From positions 1,488,001 through 1,552,000 of the forward strand of contig NZ_CP136946.1 in the NCBI RefSeq assembly GCF_050916355.1: a stretch of DNA of 64,000 bases, in the 5' to 3' direction. The notes beneath the pieces are model-generated. The model searched no databases, was not told the DNA's origin, and saw nothing but the letters and a program-made list of their open reading frames with translations. Positions 25,804 to 34,285 of the stretch are shown here, piece by piece. Position 1 is the stretch's first letter; every line of letters begins with the position of its first letter. This DNA is from Jeongeupia wiesaeckerbachi. Its GTDB lineage: Bacteria; Pseudomonadota; Gammaproteobacteria; Burkholderiales; Chitinibacteraceae. Both the position numbers and the translations under genes were made by a program.

Positions 25804-26618
25804 AGAATTACTCTTGTAACCCTAAATCAATGATTGTAGGGGTGTTTCATAATAAAGATTTGATTTTAGAGCTAGTCAAGCGCGATGTTATTGGGCGTTA
25901 TCGCGGATCAATCATGGGGTTGTTGTGGTCGTTTTTTTACCCAATTCTGATGCTAACAATTTACACTTTTGTATTTAGCGTTGTATTTAAGGCAAGGTGG
26001 GCTGGTGGGGCAGGGTCAAAAACTGAGTTTGCATTGGCACTATTCTGTGGCCTGATAGTATTTGGTCTATTTTCTGAGTGCGTTGCTCGCGCCCCCGGAC
26101 TGATAACGGGTAATGTTAATTATGTAAAAAAAGTTATTTTCCCACTAGAGGTGTTTCCTCTTGTTTCTTTAGGGGCCTCTACTTTTCATTTTTTTGTTAG
26201 CTTACTAGTCTGGCTGATTTTCTACATCATATTTTTTGGCGTTCCTTTAGTATCATTTCTCCTATTGCCAATAGTGGTCTTGCCGCTTATCTTCTTTACC
26301 CTTGGCGGATCATGGATACTTGCATCATTGGGGGTGTACTTGCGTGATGTTTCTCAAATTATTGGTGTAATCATCACCGTGCTCATGTATTTGTCTCCCG
26401 TTTTTTACCCGGTATCGGCTATTCCTGAGCGCTTTCATTTTTATATGCATCTTAACCCGCTGACGTTTGCTATCGAACAGTCTAGGTCAATTATGATTTT
26501 TGGGGGAGGGATTGACTGGCTAAAGTGGGCATGCCAAATGGGTTCTGCGTTGATGTTCGCGTGGGGTGGCTTCGCTTGGTTTCAGAAAACGCGTCAAGGA
26601 TTTGCTGATGTCCTCTAA
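25800..26618 (+). CDS. wzm: ABC-2 type polysaccharide export permease Wzm
   Basis: A 272-residue inner-membrane protein with about six hydrophobic segments. It has the ABC-2 exporter signature at the N-terminus (LVKRDVIGRYRGSIMGLLWS) and YLSPVFYPVSAIPERF near residue 195, as in Wzm/RfbA/KpsM permeases. With the ATPase encoded next it would move a completed lipid-linked polysaccharide across the inner membrane. It overlaps rfbC by four bases and the ATPase gene by eleven. Confidence 0.93.
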   Translation: MKNYSCNPKSMIVGVFHNKDLILELVKRDVIGRYRGSIMGLLWSFFYPILMLTIYTFVFSVVFKARWAGGAGSKTEFALALFCGLIVFGLFSECVARAPGLITGNVNYVKKVIFPLEVFPLVSLGASTFHFFVSLLVWLIFYIIFFGVPLVSFLLLPIVVLPLIFFTLGGSWILASLGVYLRDVSQIIGVIITVLMYLSPVFYPVSAIPERFHFYMHLNPLTFAIEQSRSIMIFGGGIDWLKWACQMGSALMFAWGGFAWFQKTRQGFADVL

Positions 26619-27912
26619 TATTGCGATCTCCGTTAATAATATCTCGAAGCGTTTTGAAATGTACTCAAAACCCAGGGATCGACTATTACAGCTGATTTTT
26701 CGTGGCCGGCGTCAGTACTTTAAAGAATTCTGGGCACTGCATGATGTTTCGTTCGAGGTTGCCAAAGGCGAAACTGTCGGTATTCTAGGGCGTAACGGCA
26801 GTGGCAAAAGTACTTTGCTACAGATAATTGCTGGGACGTTGAATCCTACACAGGGTGAAGTCAAGGCAAATGGAGTGTTGGCTGCTCTTCTGGAATTAGG
26901 CTCTGGGTTCAATCCAGAGTTTACTGGAAGAGAAAATGTCTATTTAAATGGAACGATTCTTGGTTTCTCTCGAGAAGAGATGGATGCGAAATTTCAAGAT
27001 ATTGTAGATTTTGCCGATATTGGAGATCACTTGGATCAGCCGGTGAAAACATACTCTAGTGGCATGTATGTTCGGCTTGCATTTGCGGTTCAGGCTTGTG
27101 TCGAGCCACAAATTCTAATTGTTGATGAAGCATTGTCTGTCGGGGATGAGAAATTCCAAAGGAAGTGTTTTGATCATATCGAGAAGCTACGCAAAGGTGG
27201 ATGCTCGATTTTGTTGGTGACTCATTCTACAGCAACCGTCGAGAAGTTTTGTCAACGTGGTGTGTTGCTGCATAAAGGAAGAGTGCATGGCATCGGGTCT
27301 TCTAAAGAGATTGTAGATCAGTACCATGCGCTGCTATATTCGGATGAGCGAGCCTACCTTAGGTATTTAAGTGCAAAAGATGAAGAGAATCAAGCGGTAA
27401 GCGCAGAACGTGAGTGTTTGACAAAACCTGTGTGCGACGAAGTCTCAAACGAGGATAGGCAAGGGAGTAACGACGGCCTTAAAGCAGTTATTCGACGCTG
27501 GGGTATTGTAGATAAACATGGTGAGGGGGTTGGAGCGTTCCGAACTGGCGATCAGGCACAACTATATTTTGATGTTGATGTGCTTGCTTTCGTTGGAGAA
27601 ATCCAGGCTGGAATTCTCCTTCGAACCGTTGAAGGGGTGAGTGCCTTTGGGACGAGCACTTTATATCACAAGAATAATTTCCTAAATGCAACAGCGGGGA
27701 AGCGACTGAGATTTAGTTTTAGTCTAGATCTTAATTTATTTCCTGGGACGTATTTTGCTACGTTAGCAATTGCAGAAGCTATTTCCCATGCTGATATGTC
27801 ATATCTTGACAAAAAAACTGATGCAATGGTGATAAAGATTGATCAGATTCGCCCCACAGGATCTGGAATTGCTGCGTTGACATCCGAGGTGTCAGTCTCA
27901 GAGTTAGGATAA
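26608..27912 (+). CDS. wzt: Polysaccharide ABC transporter ATPase Wzt with C-terminal domain
   Basis: A 434-residue protein. The ATPase half has Walker A ILGRNGSGKSTLLQ (about residue 62), the signature VKTYSSGMYVRLAFA (about 145), Walker B ILIVDEALSVGD (about 168) and switch His in LVTHSTATV. After a hydrophilic linker (about 260-295), residues about 300-430 form a beta-rich domain like Wzt_C, which binds the finished glycan and couples export to chain termination. The ATG at 26608 has AAGGA seven bases upstream; an earlier in-frame start lies within wzm. No terminal-modifying enzyme is obvious nearby. Confidence 0.93.
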   Translation: MSSNIAISVNNISKRFEMYSKPRDRLLQLIFRGRRQYFKEFWALHDVSFEVAKGETVGILGRNGSGKSTLLQIIAGTLNPTQGEVKANGVLAALLELGSGFNPEFTGRENVYLNGTILGFSREEMDAKFQDIVDFADIGDHLDQPVKTYSSGMYVRLAFAVQACVEPQILIVDEALSVGDEKFQRKCFDHIEKLRKGGCSILLVTHSTATVEKFCQRGVLLHKGRVHGIGSSKEIVDQYHALLYSDERAYLRYLSAKDEENQAVSAERECLTKPVCDEVSNEDRQGSNDGLKAVIRRWGIVDKHGEGVGAFRTGDQAQLYFDVDVLAFVGEIQAGILLRTVEGVSAFGTSTLYHKNNFLNATAGKRLRFSFSLDLNLFPGTYFATLAIAEAISHADMSYLDKKTDAMVIKIDQIRPTGSGIAALTSEVSVSELG

Positions 27913-27914
27913 TC

Positions 27915-29180
27915 ATGAAAGCAATACTGATTGTTACCGAAGCATACTTAATTGGCGGGCTGGAAACACATATCCGAGGAGAGGTTTCAGCCCTTACACA
28001 ATTGGGGTGCCAAGTTCATATGGCCGTTGGCACGGCATTCAACGATATGCTACGTCCTATTGAACTTGTGTCGCTGACTACAGGGGTCGCAATGAGTCCT
28101 GAAGCTTCGGAGCTGGATTTGGTTCAATCTGTCGAACTAATAAGACGTATTATTCGCCGAAATTCTATAGATTGCGTTCATGCTCATCCTTTTATCTCGT
28201 TGATTCCGGCATTTATTGCGGCGGCGTTGGAGAATGTTAAGTTTGTCGTTACATTGCACGGTCCTAGTTCGCTTAGTGGAGTGTACGGGCCCATATATGA
28301 TTTTTTTGTGAAGTCATTGATTTTTCCTGGTTCAAGCTTGGTTATTTCTGTTTCAAAAGAGATTTTGCAATTAACCAGGCCATTTCTCGGCTCCTCTAAT
28401 TTTGCTTTGCTGCCAAATGGCGTAGAGTTTAGTGAGCTGGGGGCTGATGTAGAATATCCTTTTGCGGATACTCGCTGGCTATTGGTTAGTCGACTGGATG
28501 ATTCGAAAATAATCGGAATCATGGATTTCATTCTGAAAGCTAAGGCGTCAGGAATTCCCGGTGTTGCTGTTGTCGGTGACGGCAGTGCTAAGGAAGGGCT
28601 GGTGCAGTGGTCTAAAGAAAATGACGTTGAAGGTTTTGTTGAGTTTCTTGGATTTAGCGATACGGTTCCGAATATCATGAGGAAGTATGCCGGTGTTGCA
28701 GGTATGGGCAGAGTTGTTCTTGAAGGGATTGCTGCGGAAAAATGTGTTGCAATGGTCGGCTACGATGGCGTTAAAGGCATTGTCGACGAGCGGCTTTTTG
28801 ACGAGGCACAGTATGCCAATTTTTCTGGAAGGCATCTTGAAGTGATAAATGCTGAAGAGTTTTCCAAGCAAATTAGTGCTGCGGCTAATTTGAATAGGAA
28901 AGCATTTAGAAGAAAAATATTGAGCGAGCATAGCGAGTTTAATGTATGGAAGTCCTTCCTAAGGAAACTGCGATGGAGGAAGCCTAGTCGCAATAACATT
29001 GCGATCGATTTTTATCTTTCGTTGCGTTCCTCTGTAGAGGATGCAGGACCTGCTCCATTCCTTCAATCATATTCTGTATTGAGGCGACTAGGCGAGGTCG
29101 TGCACGGAAGAAGTAATTTTGAAACATATCTGGCTGGGGCTTATGTGCTCTGTAAAGAGAGATTCTCGCATCGAGATTAA
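27915..29180 (+). CDS. Glycosyltransferase, GT4-like (GT-B fold)
   Basis: A 421-residue protein with a GT-B layout. The N-domain starts AILIVTEAYLIGGLETHIRG with VHAHPFISLIPAF at about residue 95 and a VTLHGPSS strand at about 115. The C-domain has LLPNGVEF (about 164), WLLVSRLDDSK (about 185), GVAVVGDGSAKEGLVQW (about 213) and VEFLGFSDTVP. A GMGRVVLEGIAAEK segment stands where GT4 enzymes have the E-x7-E motif. Sugar donor and acceptor are unknown. The start codon follows wzt by two bases. Confidence 0.8.
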   Translation: MKAILIVTEAYLIGGLETHIRGEVSALTQLGCQVHMAVGTAFNDMLRPIELVSLTTGVAMSPEASELDLVQSVELIRRIIRRNSIDCVHAHPFISLIPAFIAAALENVKFVVTLHGPSSLSGVYGPIYDFFVKSLIFPGSSLVISVSKEILQLTRPFLGSSNFALLPNGVEFSELGADVEYPFADTRWLLVSRLDDSKIIGIMDFILKAKASGIPGVAVVGDGSAKEGLVQWSKENDVEGFVEFLGFSDTVPNIMRKYAGVAGMGRVVLEGIAAEKCVAMVGYDGVKGIVDERLFDEAQYANFSGRHLEVINAEEFSKQISAAANLNRKAFRRKILSEHSEFNVWKSFLRKLRWRKPSRNNIAIDFYLSLRSSVEDAGPAPFLQSYSVLRRLGEVVHGRSNFETYLAGAYVLCKERFSHRD

Positions 29181-29355
29181 AAATTCCTTGAGATATTTAA
29201 AGGGGGACGTTCCTTCGCGGTGACGGATGCAGTGATTATTCAAGTAATTGCAATGATTTTTTGGTGTGAAAACCGGATCGTGTAAAGATGGGATGCTGAT
29301 TTATTGGTTGTCCTTCAATAGGTTTTCGTTACTACTTAATTTTTGAAGAGGGACT
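29181..29355. other. AT-rich gap within the polysaccharide locus
   Basis: 175 bases without a gene between two glycosyltransferase genes in an otherwise tightly packed operon. No hairpin terminator or clear promoter was recognised. It may hold an internal promoter or be scar sequence from gene replacement. Confidence 0.4.
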
Positions 29356-30555
29356 ATGGCTCGGATGCCTTATGGATTTGCTGTTTCGTGGCTTTTTGCG
29401 CCAACAGTTGGATCTGCCGATATTGATTTTTTTCGTCGTATTAAAGATACCCCTTTTGAATATGATGTTATGCAGGTGTGGCGAGAGCATCGCGATGAAG
29501 CACTCTTGAAATTTGTTGGGAAGGCGAAGTTAAATCGCTTTGAGATTAGAACGGATCACCATAATCCGCGCGGCGATCGTTCGCGCAAAGAGTTTGCAGA
29601 TGCGGCTCGTTATCACTTTGAAGTTAATAAAGACAAATACGATTTTGTTATATCTCACAGCAATGAAATTCACTCTCATTTTGTGGCGTTAGGCATTAAG
29701 AAGGAAAATAAAAAACTTCCGTGGATTGCCTATTTTGGCGATCTTTTTGAGCGGAACCCTTATATTGCTCACCTTCCGGGATACCCGAAAGTAAAAGAAG
29801 ATATCCGAACAGAGCGAGAGACGATCAAGTATGCGGACGTTATTGTCGTGAATAATGAATTTCAACGGGACTTGATGTTTTCTGGCGATCTAAAGAAGTA
29901 CCTTGACAAGGTTGTCGTTGTTCCTCACGCCTACGAGATGTCGATGTATGACGCTGCTCCAGTAAAATTTGAAAAGAAAGCGCCATTCACATTGATGCAT
30001 CTAGGAACGCTTTACTCAGTAAAGCGTCGTGCTGAGCCTATTTTACTGGCTGTCGATCGTCTTTTAACGATATACCCGGAGTACAAATCTAATTTTGAGC
30101 TTGTGTTTGTTGGCGGCGCTCCATGCCAGGCTGATTTGGATGTACACAAGAACATGAAGCATGCCGACCATGTGCACTTTATCGGTGCTGTTGGTTATCT
30201 GGAAAGTCTCGGCTTGATGAAATACGCTGATGCATTGGTGTTGATTGATGGAATTTTTAATGCAGCCGATGATGGAATAGAGGTCAATCCATTTTTTGCG
30301 TGCAAACTGGCTGACTACATGGGGGCAAAAAAGCCAATTATTGGCATAACCATGGAGAAAGGCTTGAGCTCTGAAATTTTGAAGAAATCCCAAAATTTGA
30401 CGGCAGGGCTTAATGTGGATCGAATTGCGTATGTCCTATTGCGTGCATTGGAGGGTAAAATCCATCCTGATTATGGAGTTTACGAGCAGTTTTCAAATGA
30501 GCACCTGATTTCTCGGATGTCCGCGATTATTTCGAATGCGTTGAAAGGAAAATGA
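29356..30555 (+). CDS. Putative glycosyltransferase (GT-B, GT4-like)
   Basis: A 399-residue protein with weak GT-B features. It has HSNEIHSHFVALGI at about residue 100, WIAYFGDLFERNPYI at about 122, ADVIVVNNEFQRDLM at about 155, VVVPHAYEM at about 191, LMHLGTLYSVKRRAEPILLA at about 212, FVGGAPCQ at about 250 and ADYMGAKKPIIGI at about 316. The overall strand order suits a retaining transferase, but I do not recognise a characterised relative. GAGGGA precedes the ATG. The stop overlaps glf by four bases, so it probably acts in the same pathway, perhaps with UDP-Galf. Confidence 0.7.
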   Translation: MARMPYGFAVSWLFAPTVGSADIDFFRRIKDTPFEYDVMQVWREHRDEALLKFVGKAKLNRFEIRTDHHNPRGDRSRKEFADAARYHFEVNKDKYDFVISHSNEIHSHFVALGIKKENKKLPWIAYFGDLFERNPYIAHLPGYPKVKEDIRTERETIKYADVIVVNNEFQRDLMFSGDLKKYLDKVVVVPHAYEMSMYDAAPVKFEKKAPFTLMHLGTLYSVKRRAEPILLAVDRLLTIYPEYKSNFELVFVGGAPCQADLDVHKNMKHADHVHFIGAVGYLESLGLMKYADALVLIDGIFNAADDGIEVNPFFACKLADYMGAKKPIIGITMEKGLSSEILKKSQNLTAGLNVDRIAYVLLRALEGKIHPDYGVYEQFSNEHLISRMSAIISNALKGK

Positions 30556-31730
30556 CTGACATGAAATACGATGCTATTGTGATTGGTTCGGGCTTTGCGG
30601 GAAGCATTATAGCGGAGCGTTTGGCTAACATTCTTAATAAGAAAGTCTTGATTATCGAACAACGAGACCATATCGCAGGTAATATGTTCGATTACAAGGA
30701 CGGTTTGGGGATCAATATTCATAAATACGGCCCTCACCTCTTCCGCACAAATGAAGATTTTGTTGTTGAATACTTGTCGCAGTTTACAGACTGGTACCCA
30801 TATCAGCACAAGGTTCTGGCTCATATCGATGGGCATCTAGTTCCAGTCCCATTCAATCTCGATTCCATTAAAATTCTTTTGCCGGATCAGGCCGAAAATC
30901 TTATCCAAGTTCTTACATCTGAATTTGGAATGGATATTAAGGTACCAGTATCAAAGTTGCGAAATAATGCAAATGAATCGTTGGCATGGCTTGGCGACTA
31001 CATTTTCAATAAAGTGTATTTGAACTATACAACTAAGCAATGGGGCGAAAAGCCCGAAAACCTAGATTTTGAGACTATCACAGCTCGCGTTCCCGTCCAC
31101 GTCTCCTACGATGATCGTTACTTTCAGGAGCGCTATCAGCAGTTGCCTAAAAATGGATATACCGGCATGTTTGAGAACATGCTGAGGTCCGAAAATATTA
31201 ATGTTCTGCTTAATACTAAAGCCAAACAGCGTCTTCGTTTGGACCGAGCGGATTGCAAAATTTATTTTGAGGACGAGGCTTTTGATGGGCCTGTTATCTA
31301 TACCGGGGCATTGGATGAGTTATTTGAGTATTCGCTTGGAGAACTCCCTTATCGATCGCTCCGGTTTACGGTTGAGGAGAGGGATGTCGATTTCTTCCAG
31401 CCTACGGGCACTGTTAATTATCCTAATGAACATGCATACACTAGAATTTCTGAATATAAACATATGATGCTGGATCGGTCTATGGCTGGAACGTCAATCA
31501 TGTTCGAGTATCCACAGGAATATGATCGTAACGATCCTGAGAAAGATATTCCTTACTATCCAATTCCCAAAGAAGATAACCAGCAGGCATACGAAGGTTA
31601 TGTCGATATGGCGCGCGATTTTCCCAATCTATTTTTGCTTGGCCGCCTAGCTGAGTATCGCTACTATGACATGAACAATATAATTCAGCGTAGTCTTGCA
31701 GCTTTTGATGAGTGGTTTAAAGATGCCTAA
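30552..31730 (+). CDS. glf: UDP-galactopyranose mutase
   Basis: A 392-residue flavoenzyme that interconverts UDP-galactopyranose and UDP-galactofuranose. It has the FAD site AIVIGSGFAGSIIAERLA, IEQRDHIAGNMFDY, HKYGPHLFRTNEDF at about residue 57, WYPYQHKVLAHIDG at about 80, YTTKQWGEKPENLD at about 158, PKNGYTGMFENML at about 198 and YRYYDMNNIIQRSL near the end. It shows that the glycan probably contains galactofuranose. It overlaps the genes on both sides. Confidence 0.96.
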   Translation: MTDMKYDAIVIGSGFAGSIIAERLANILNKKVLIIEQRDHIAGNMFDYKDGLGINIHKYGPHLFRTNEDFVVEYLSQFTDWYPYQHKVLAHIDGHLVPVPFNLDSIKILLPDQAENLIQVLTSEFGMDIKVPVSKLRNNANESLAWLGDYIFNKVYLNYTTKQWGEKPENLDFETITARVPVHVSYDDRYFQERYQQLPKNGYTGMFENMLRSENINVLLNTKAKQRLRLDRADCKIYFEDEAFDGPVIYTGALDELFEYSLGELPYRSLRFTVEERDVDFFQPTGTVNYPNEHAYTRISEYKHMMLDRSMAGTSIMFEYPQEYDRNDPEKDIPYYPIPKEDNQQAYEGYVDMARDFPNLFLLGRLAEYRYYDMNNIIQRSLAAFDEWFKDA

Positions 31731-32823
31731 GATTTCAGTAATCGTTCCCGTCTATAATCTGGAGTTCTATATTTCCCGCTGCCTTAATTCATTGGCTCGG
31801 CAATTGTTCAAAGACTTCGAGGTTATTGTTGTTAATGATGGGAGTAAGGATGATAGTCAACTGATAGTTGATGAGTTCGTTCTCAAGTATCCTGATGTTT
31901 TTAGGTCGTACATCAAGGAGAATGGAGGGCACGGCTCTGCTTGCAACGTCGGGCTTGCTCACGCCAAAGGCGATTATATTGTTTTTGTCGATGGCGATGA
32001 CTTTCTCGATCCTGATGCATTGGGCTATTTGTATCAAAAGATAGAGATAGTCGATGCGGATATGCTGATCGGGAATCTGATGTACCATTTTTCCGACTCC
32101 ATAACTCCTTTTGTGGCATTGCCGTTCGGAAAAGAGTGCATGCTGGATGAGGCTGCGAAAGATGAGCTTTATAATAATTGGGCAACCCCCTGCGGTAGGA
32201 TTTATAAAGCTGAGCTTTTTGCTAATCTAGATTTTCGTTTCAAAGAAGGAATTTTCTTCGCGGATGCAAATTTTGCGCCTAAAAGCTATCTCCTAGCGAA
32301 GAAAATTTACTATGTAAATAAGGAGGTCTATAACTACGATATAACGCGGCCCACCCAGTCAATGAAGCAAACTGATCGTAGAATATTGAACATCATTCCT
32401 GCGTTGCGCGATATGCTTGAGTTTTATAAAAGCCGAAATGAATTTGATGCGAACCGTAAGCGATTAGAAACCTACACTGTCCGTCATTGTGTCAGTTGGA
32501 TTGCAAAAGTGAAAACCCTGCATGGGTATTCGAAGCTGAAAGCAATTCGCGAGATTTTTTCTGTGCTGGATGATTATTTCCCCAAAACTTGGGAACATTC
32601 ACAGGCAATTTCTTCGATAATTTCGCCGCCGTTGGCGCGATTGCTGGTTATTTCGAAAAGGCTGCAATATTTTCCGTTGGCTTTATATTGGGATGGCCCA
32701 CCGGTCCTAAGAAAAATTGACCGAATTTTATATTGTGTATTCGAACTTCCATTGCGAAGTTATTTGTGGATAAAGCGAGTTTTTAAGCGGTTGGTGAAGA
32801 AAATTATTTCGATGGAATTTTAA
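31723..32823 (+). CDS. Glycosyltransferase family 2
   Basis: A 366-residue GT2 (GT-A fold). It has ISVIVPVYNLEFYISRCLNS, VIVVNDGSKDDSQLIVDEF at about residue 36, GHGSACNVGLAHAKGDYIVF at about 70, the metal-binding FVDGDDFLDP at about 90 and WATPCGRIYKAELF at about 155. The C-terminal 100 residues are basic and partly amphipathic, fitting membrane association. ATG at 31723 overlaps the glf stop by eight bases; this start gives the canonical N-terminus. The donor is unknown; UDP-Galf is plausible by position. Confidence 0.9.
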   Translation: MPKISVIVPVYNLEFYISRCLNSLARQLFKDFEVIVVNDGSKDDSQLIVDEFVLKYPDVFRSYIKENGGHGSACNVGLAHAKGDYIVFVDGDDFLDPDALGYLYQKIEIVDADMLIGNLMYHFSDSITPFVALPFGKECMLDEAAKDELYNNWATPCGRIYKAELFANLDFRFKEGIFFADANFAPKSYLLAKKIYYVNKEVYNYDITRPTQSMKQTDRRILNIIPALRDMLEFYKSRNEFDANRKRLETYTVRHCVSWIAKVKTLHGYSKLKAIREIFSVLDDYFPKTWEHSQAISSIISPPLARLLVISKRLQYFPLALYWDGPPVLRKIDRILYCVFELPLRSYLWIKRVFKRLVKKIISMEF

Positions 32824-32929
32824 GTCTCGGGGGCATGGATTTGCCCCTACTCCTTTTGAAATATGCATTTCTTTAATTTGACGAAAACGTTTTAATTCAT
32901 TAGTTTGACTTGGAAATTACTTTGTGACC

Positions 32930-34051
32930 ATGGCGTCAAACGGTATTGTCTATTTCGCACCGGTTCCATTTTCTAGCTATTGGCAACGTCCGCATTACAT
33001 GATGCACTACTTGCTTAAACGTGGGCATGTAACGCGGGTGCTCTGGATTGATCCCTACCCAACCCGATTGCCGCGTCTTTCCGACTTAAGCGTTGATTTC
33101 TCCTCTTCCGCTGATGTCTCTGAGCCTGTAGATGGGATTTCGGTGCTGCGCCCTCGTGCACTGCCTCTGGAGCCATTGACCTCGATCAATTGGCTCAACT
33201 ATTTTCTTTGGCGAGGAACGTGGCGAGAGATCCAAATTGCTTTGGCCGATGAGTCATGTTGTATTGGCGTTGGAAGACCAAGTATTCTGGCTGCCCAAGC
33301 CATTAAGTTTGCTGCGCAACGAGGGAAAAGCTTTCTAGATATTATGGATGATTTTTCGGAGTTCTATTCCGGATTGTCAGCAAAATCGATGCGACAACGT
33401 GAGCTAGAGCTGATTGATGTTGTCGATCGTGTCTATGTGTCGGCCGAGTCATTGGGACATCGGGTCAGTCAGCGCCAACGTCAGCCAGTCTTGCTCCCAA
33501 ATGCCTACCAGATGGATAGAGTTAAGGATTTGACATCCATCGAGCGTAACCATGCGGTGATTGGATATGTTGGAACAATTGCTGACTGGTTTGATTGGGA
33601 TATCGTCTGTGAAATGGCACGCGCTATGCCGGATAAGCGAGTAAAAATTATTGGCCCGCTACGTACGTCTATTCCTAATGATTTGCCTAACAATGTTGAG
33701 CTTCATCCGGAGTGTTCGCTCACTCAAGCGATTGTCGAAACTTCTCGCTTTGGCGTTGGAATTATTCCATTTCGTAGAAATAAATTAACTTCCTCGGTTG
33801 ATCCGATTAAATTTTATGAAATGCGAGGGCTAGGGGTGCCTATTTGGTCAACGGCATTCGGCACTATGACGGAGCGTATTCTCAACGGTGAGGCATATCA
33901 TATGGAGCCGGGGAGCGACTGGCGGGGGTTATTTCAGAAAACTATCGCTACAGGTCTGACCGGGAAGTCTTTAGCTGATTTTAGAAAAGAAAATGATTGG
34001 GATTGCAGGTTTGGTGCGCTCGACGACTTTTTTCTTGATTTAGCTGATTAG
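32930..34051 (+). CDS. Glycosyltransferase, TuaH-like (GT-B fold)
   Basis: A 373-residue protein resembling TuaH-type GT-B enzymes. It has IVYFAPVPFSSYWQRPHYMM at the N-terminus, VLWIDPYPTRLPRL at about residue 35, LDIMDDFSEFYSG at about 137, DVVDRVYVSAESLGHR at about 162, VIGYVGTIADWFDWDIV at about 202, PFRRNKLTSSVDPIKFYEMR at about 280 and YHMEPGSDW. The D-P-I-K-x-x-E motif suits the donor-sugar loop. GTG at 32924 is an alternative start; neither has a strong ribosome binding site. It ends the rightward locus. Confidence 0.8.
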   Translation: MASNGIVYFAPVPFSSYWQRPHYMMHYLLKRGHVTRVLWIDPYPTRLPRLSDLSVDFSSSADVSEPVDGISVLRPRALPLEPLTSINWLNYFLWRGTWREIQIALADESCCIGVGRPSILAAQAIKFAAQRGKSFLDIMDDFSEFYSGLSAKSMRQRELELIDVVDRVYVSAESLGHRVSQRQRQPVLLPNAYQMDRVKDLTSIERNHAVIGYVGTIADWFDWDIVCEMARAMPDKRVKIIGPLRTSIPNDLPNNVELHPECSLTQAIVETSRFGVGIIPFRRNKLTSSVDPIKFYEMRGLGVPIWSTAFGTMTERILNGEAYHMEPGSDWRGLFQKTIATGLTGKSLADFRKENDWDCRFGALDDFFLDLAD

Positions 34052-34240
34052 TCTGCTTGACCCACGTTGGGATTTTCTGCTTTCTTTGTTTGATCTACGA
34101 AATAGATGGCATTTTTTGAGGCGTGACAGACTTACCTTGTAATATATGTTATAAGCTCGGCTCCATGAAAATCACTTCTGAAAAACTGAAGAAAATACCA
34201 TGATTGTTTAGCTTTCCGACAGGTGATTATAAATCTGCAT

Positions 34241-34276
34241 GACCCTGGCTCTGTTGATTTTTACTGAGCCAGGGAT
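34241..34276. terminator. Hairpin between convergent genes
   Basis: CCCTGGCTC / GAGCCAGGG stem with a loop of about 14 bases between the convergent TuaH-like gene and wecB. No clean T-tract follows on either strand, so termination is plausible but not certain. Confidence 0.5.
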
Positions 34277-34285
34277 GTCGCTCTT

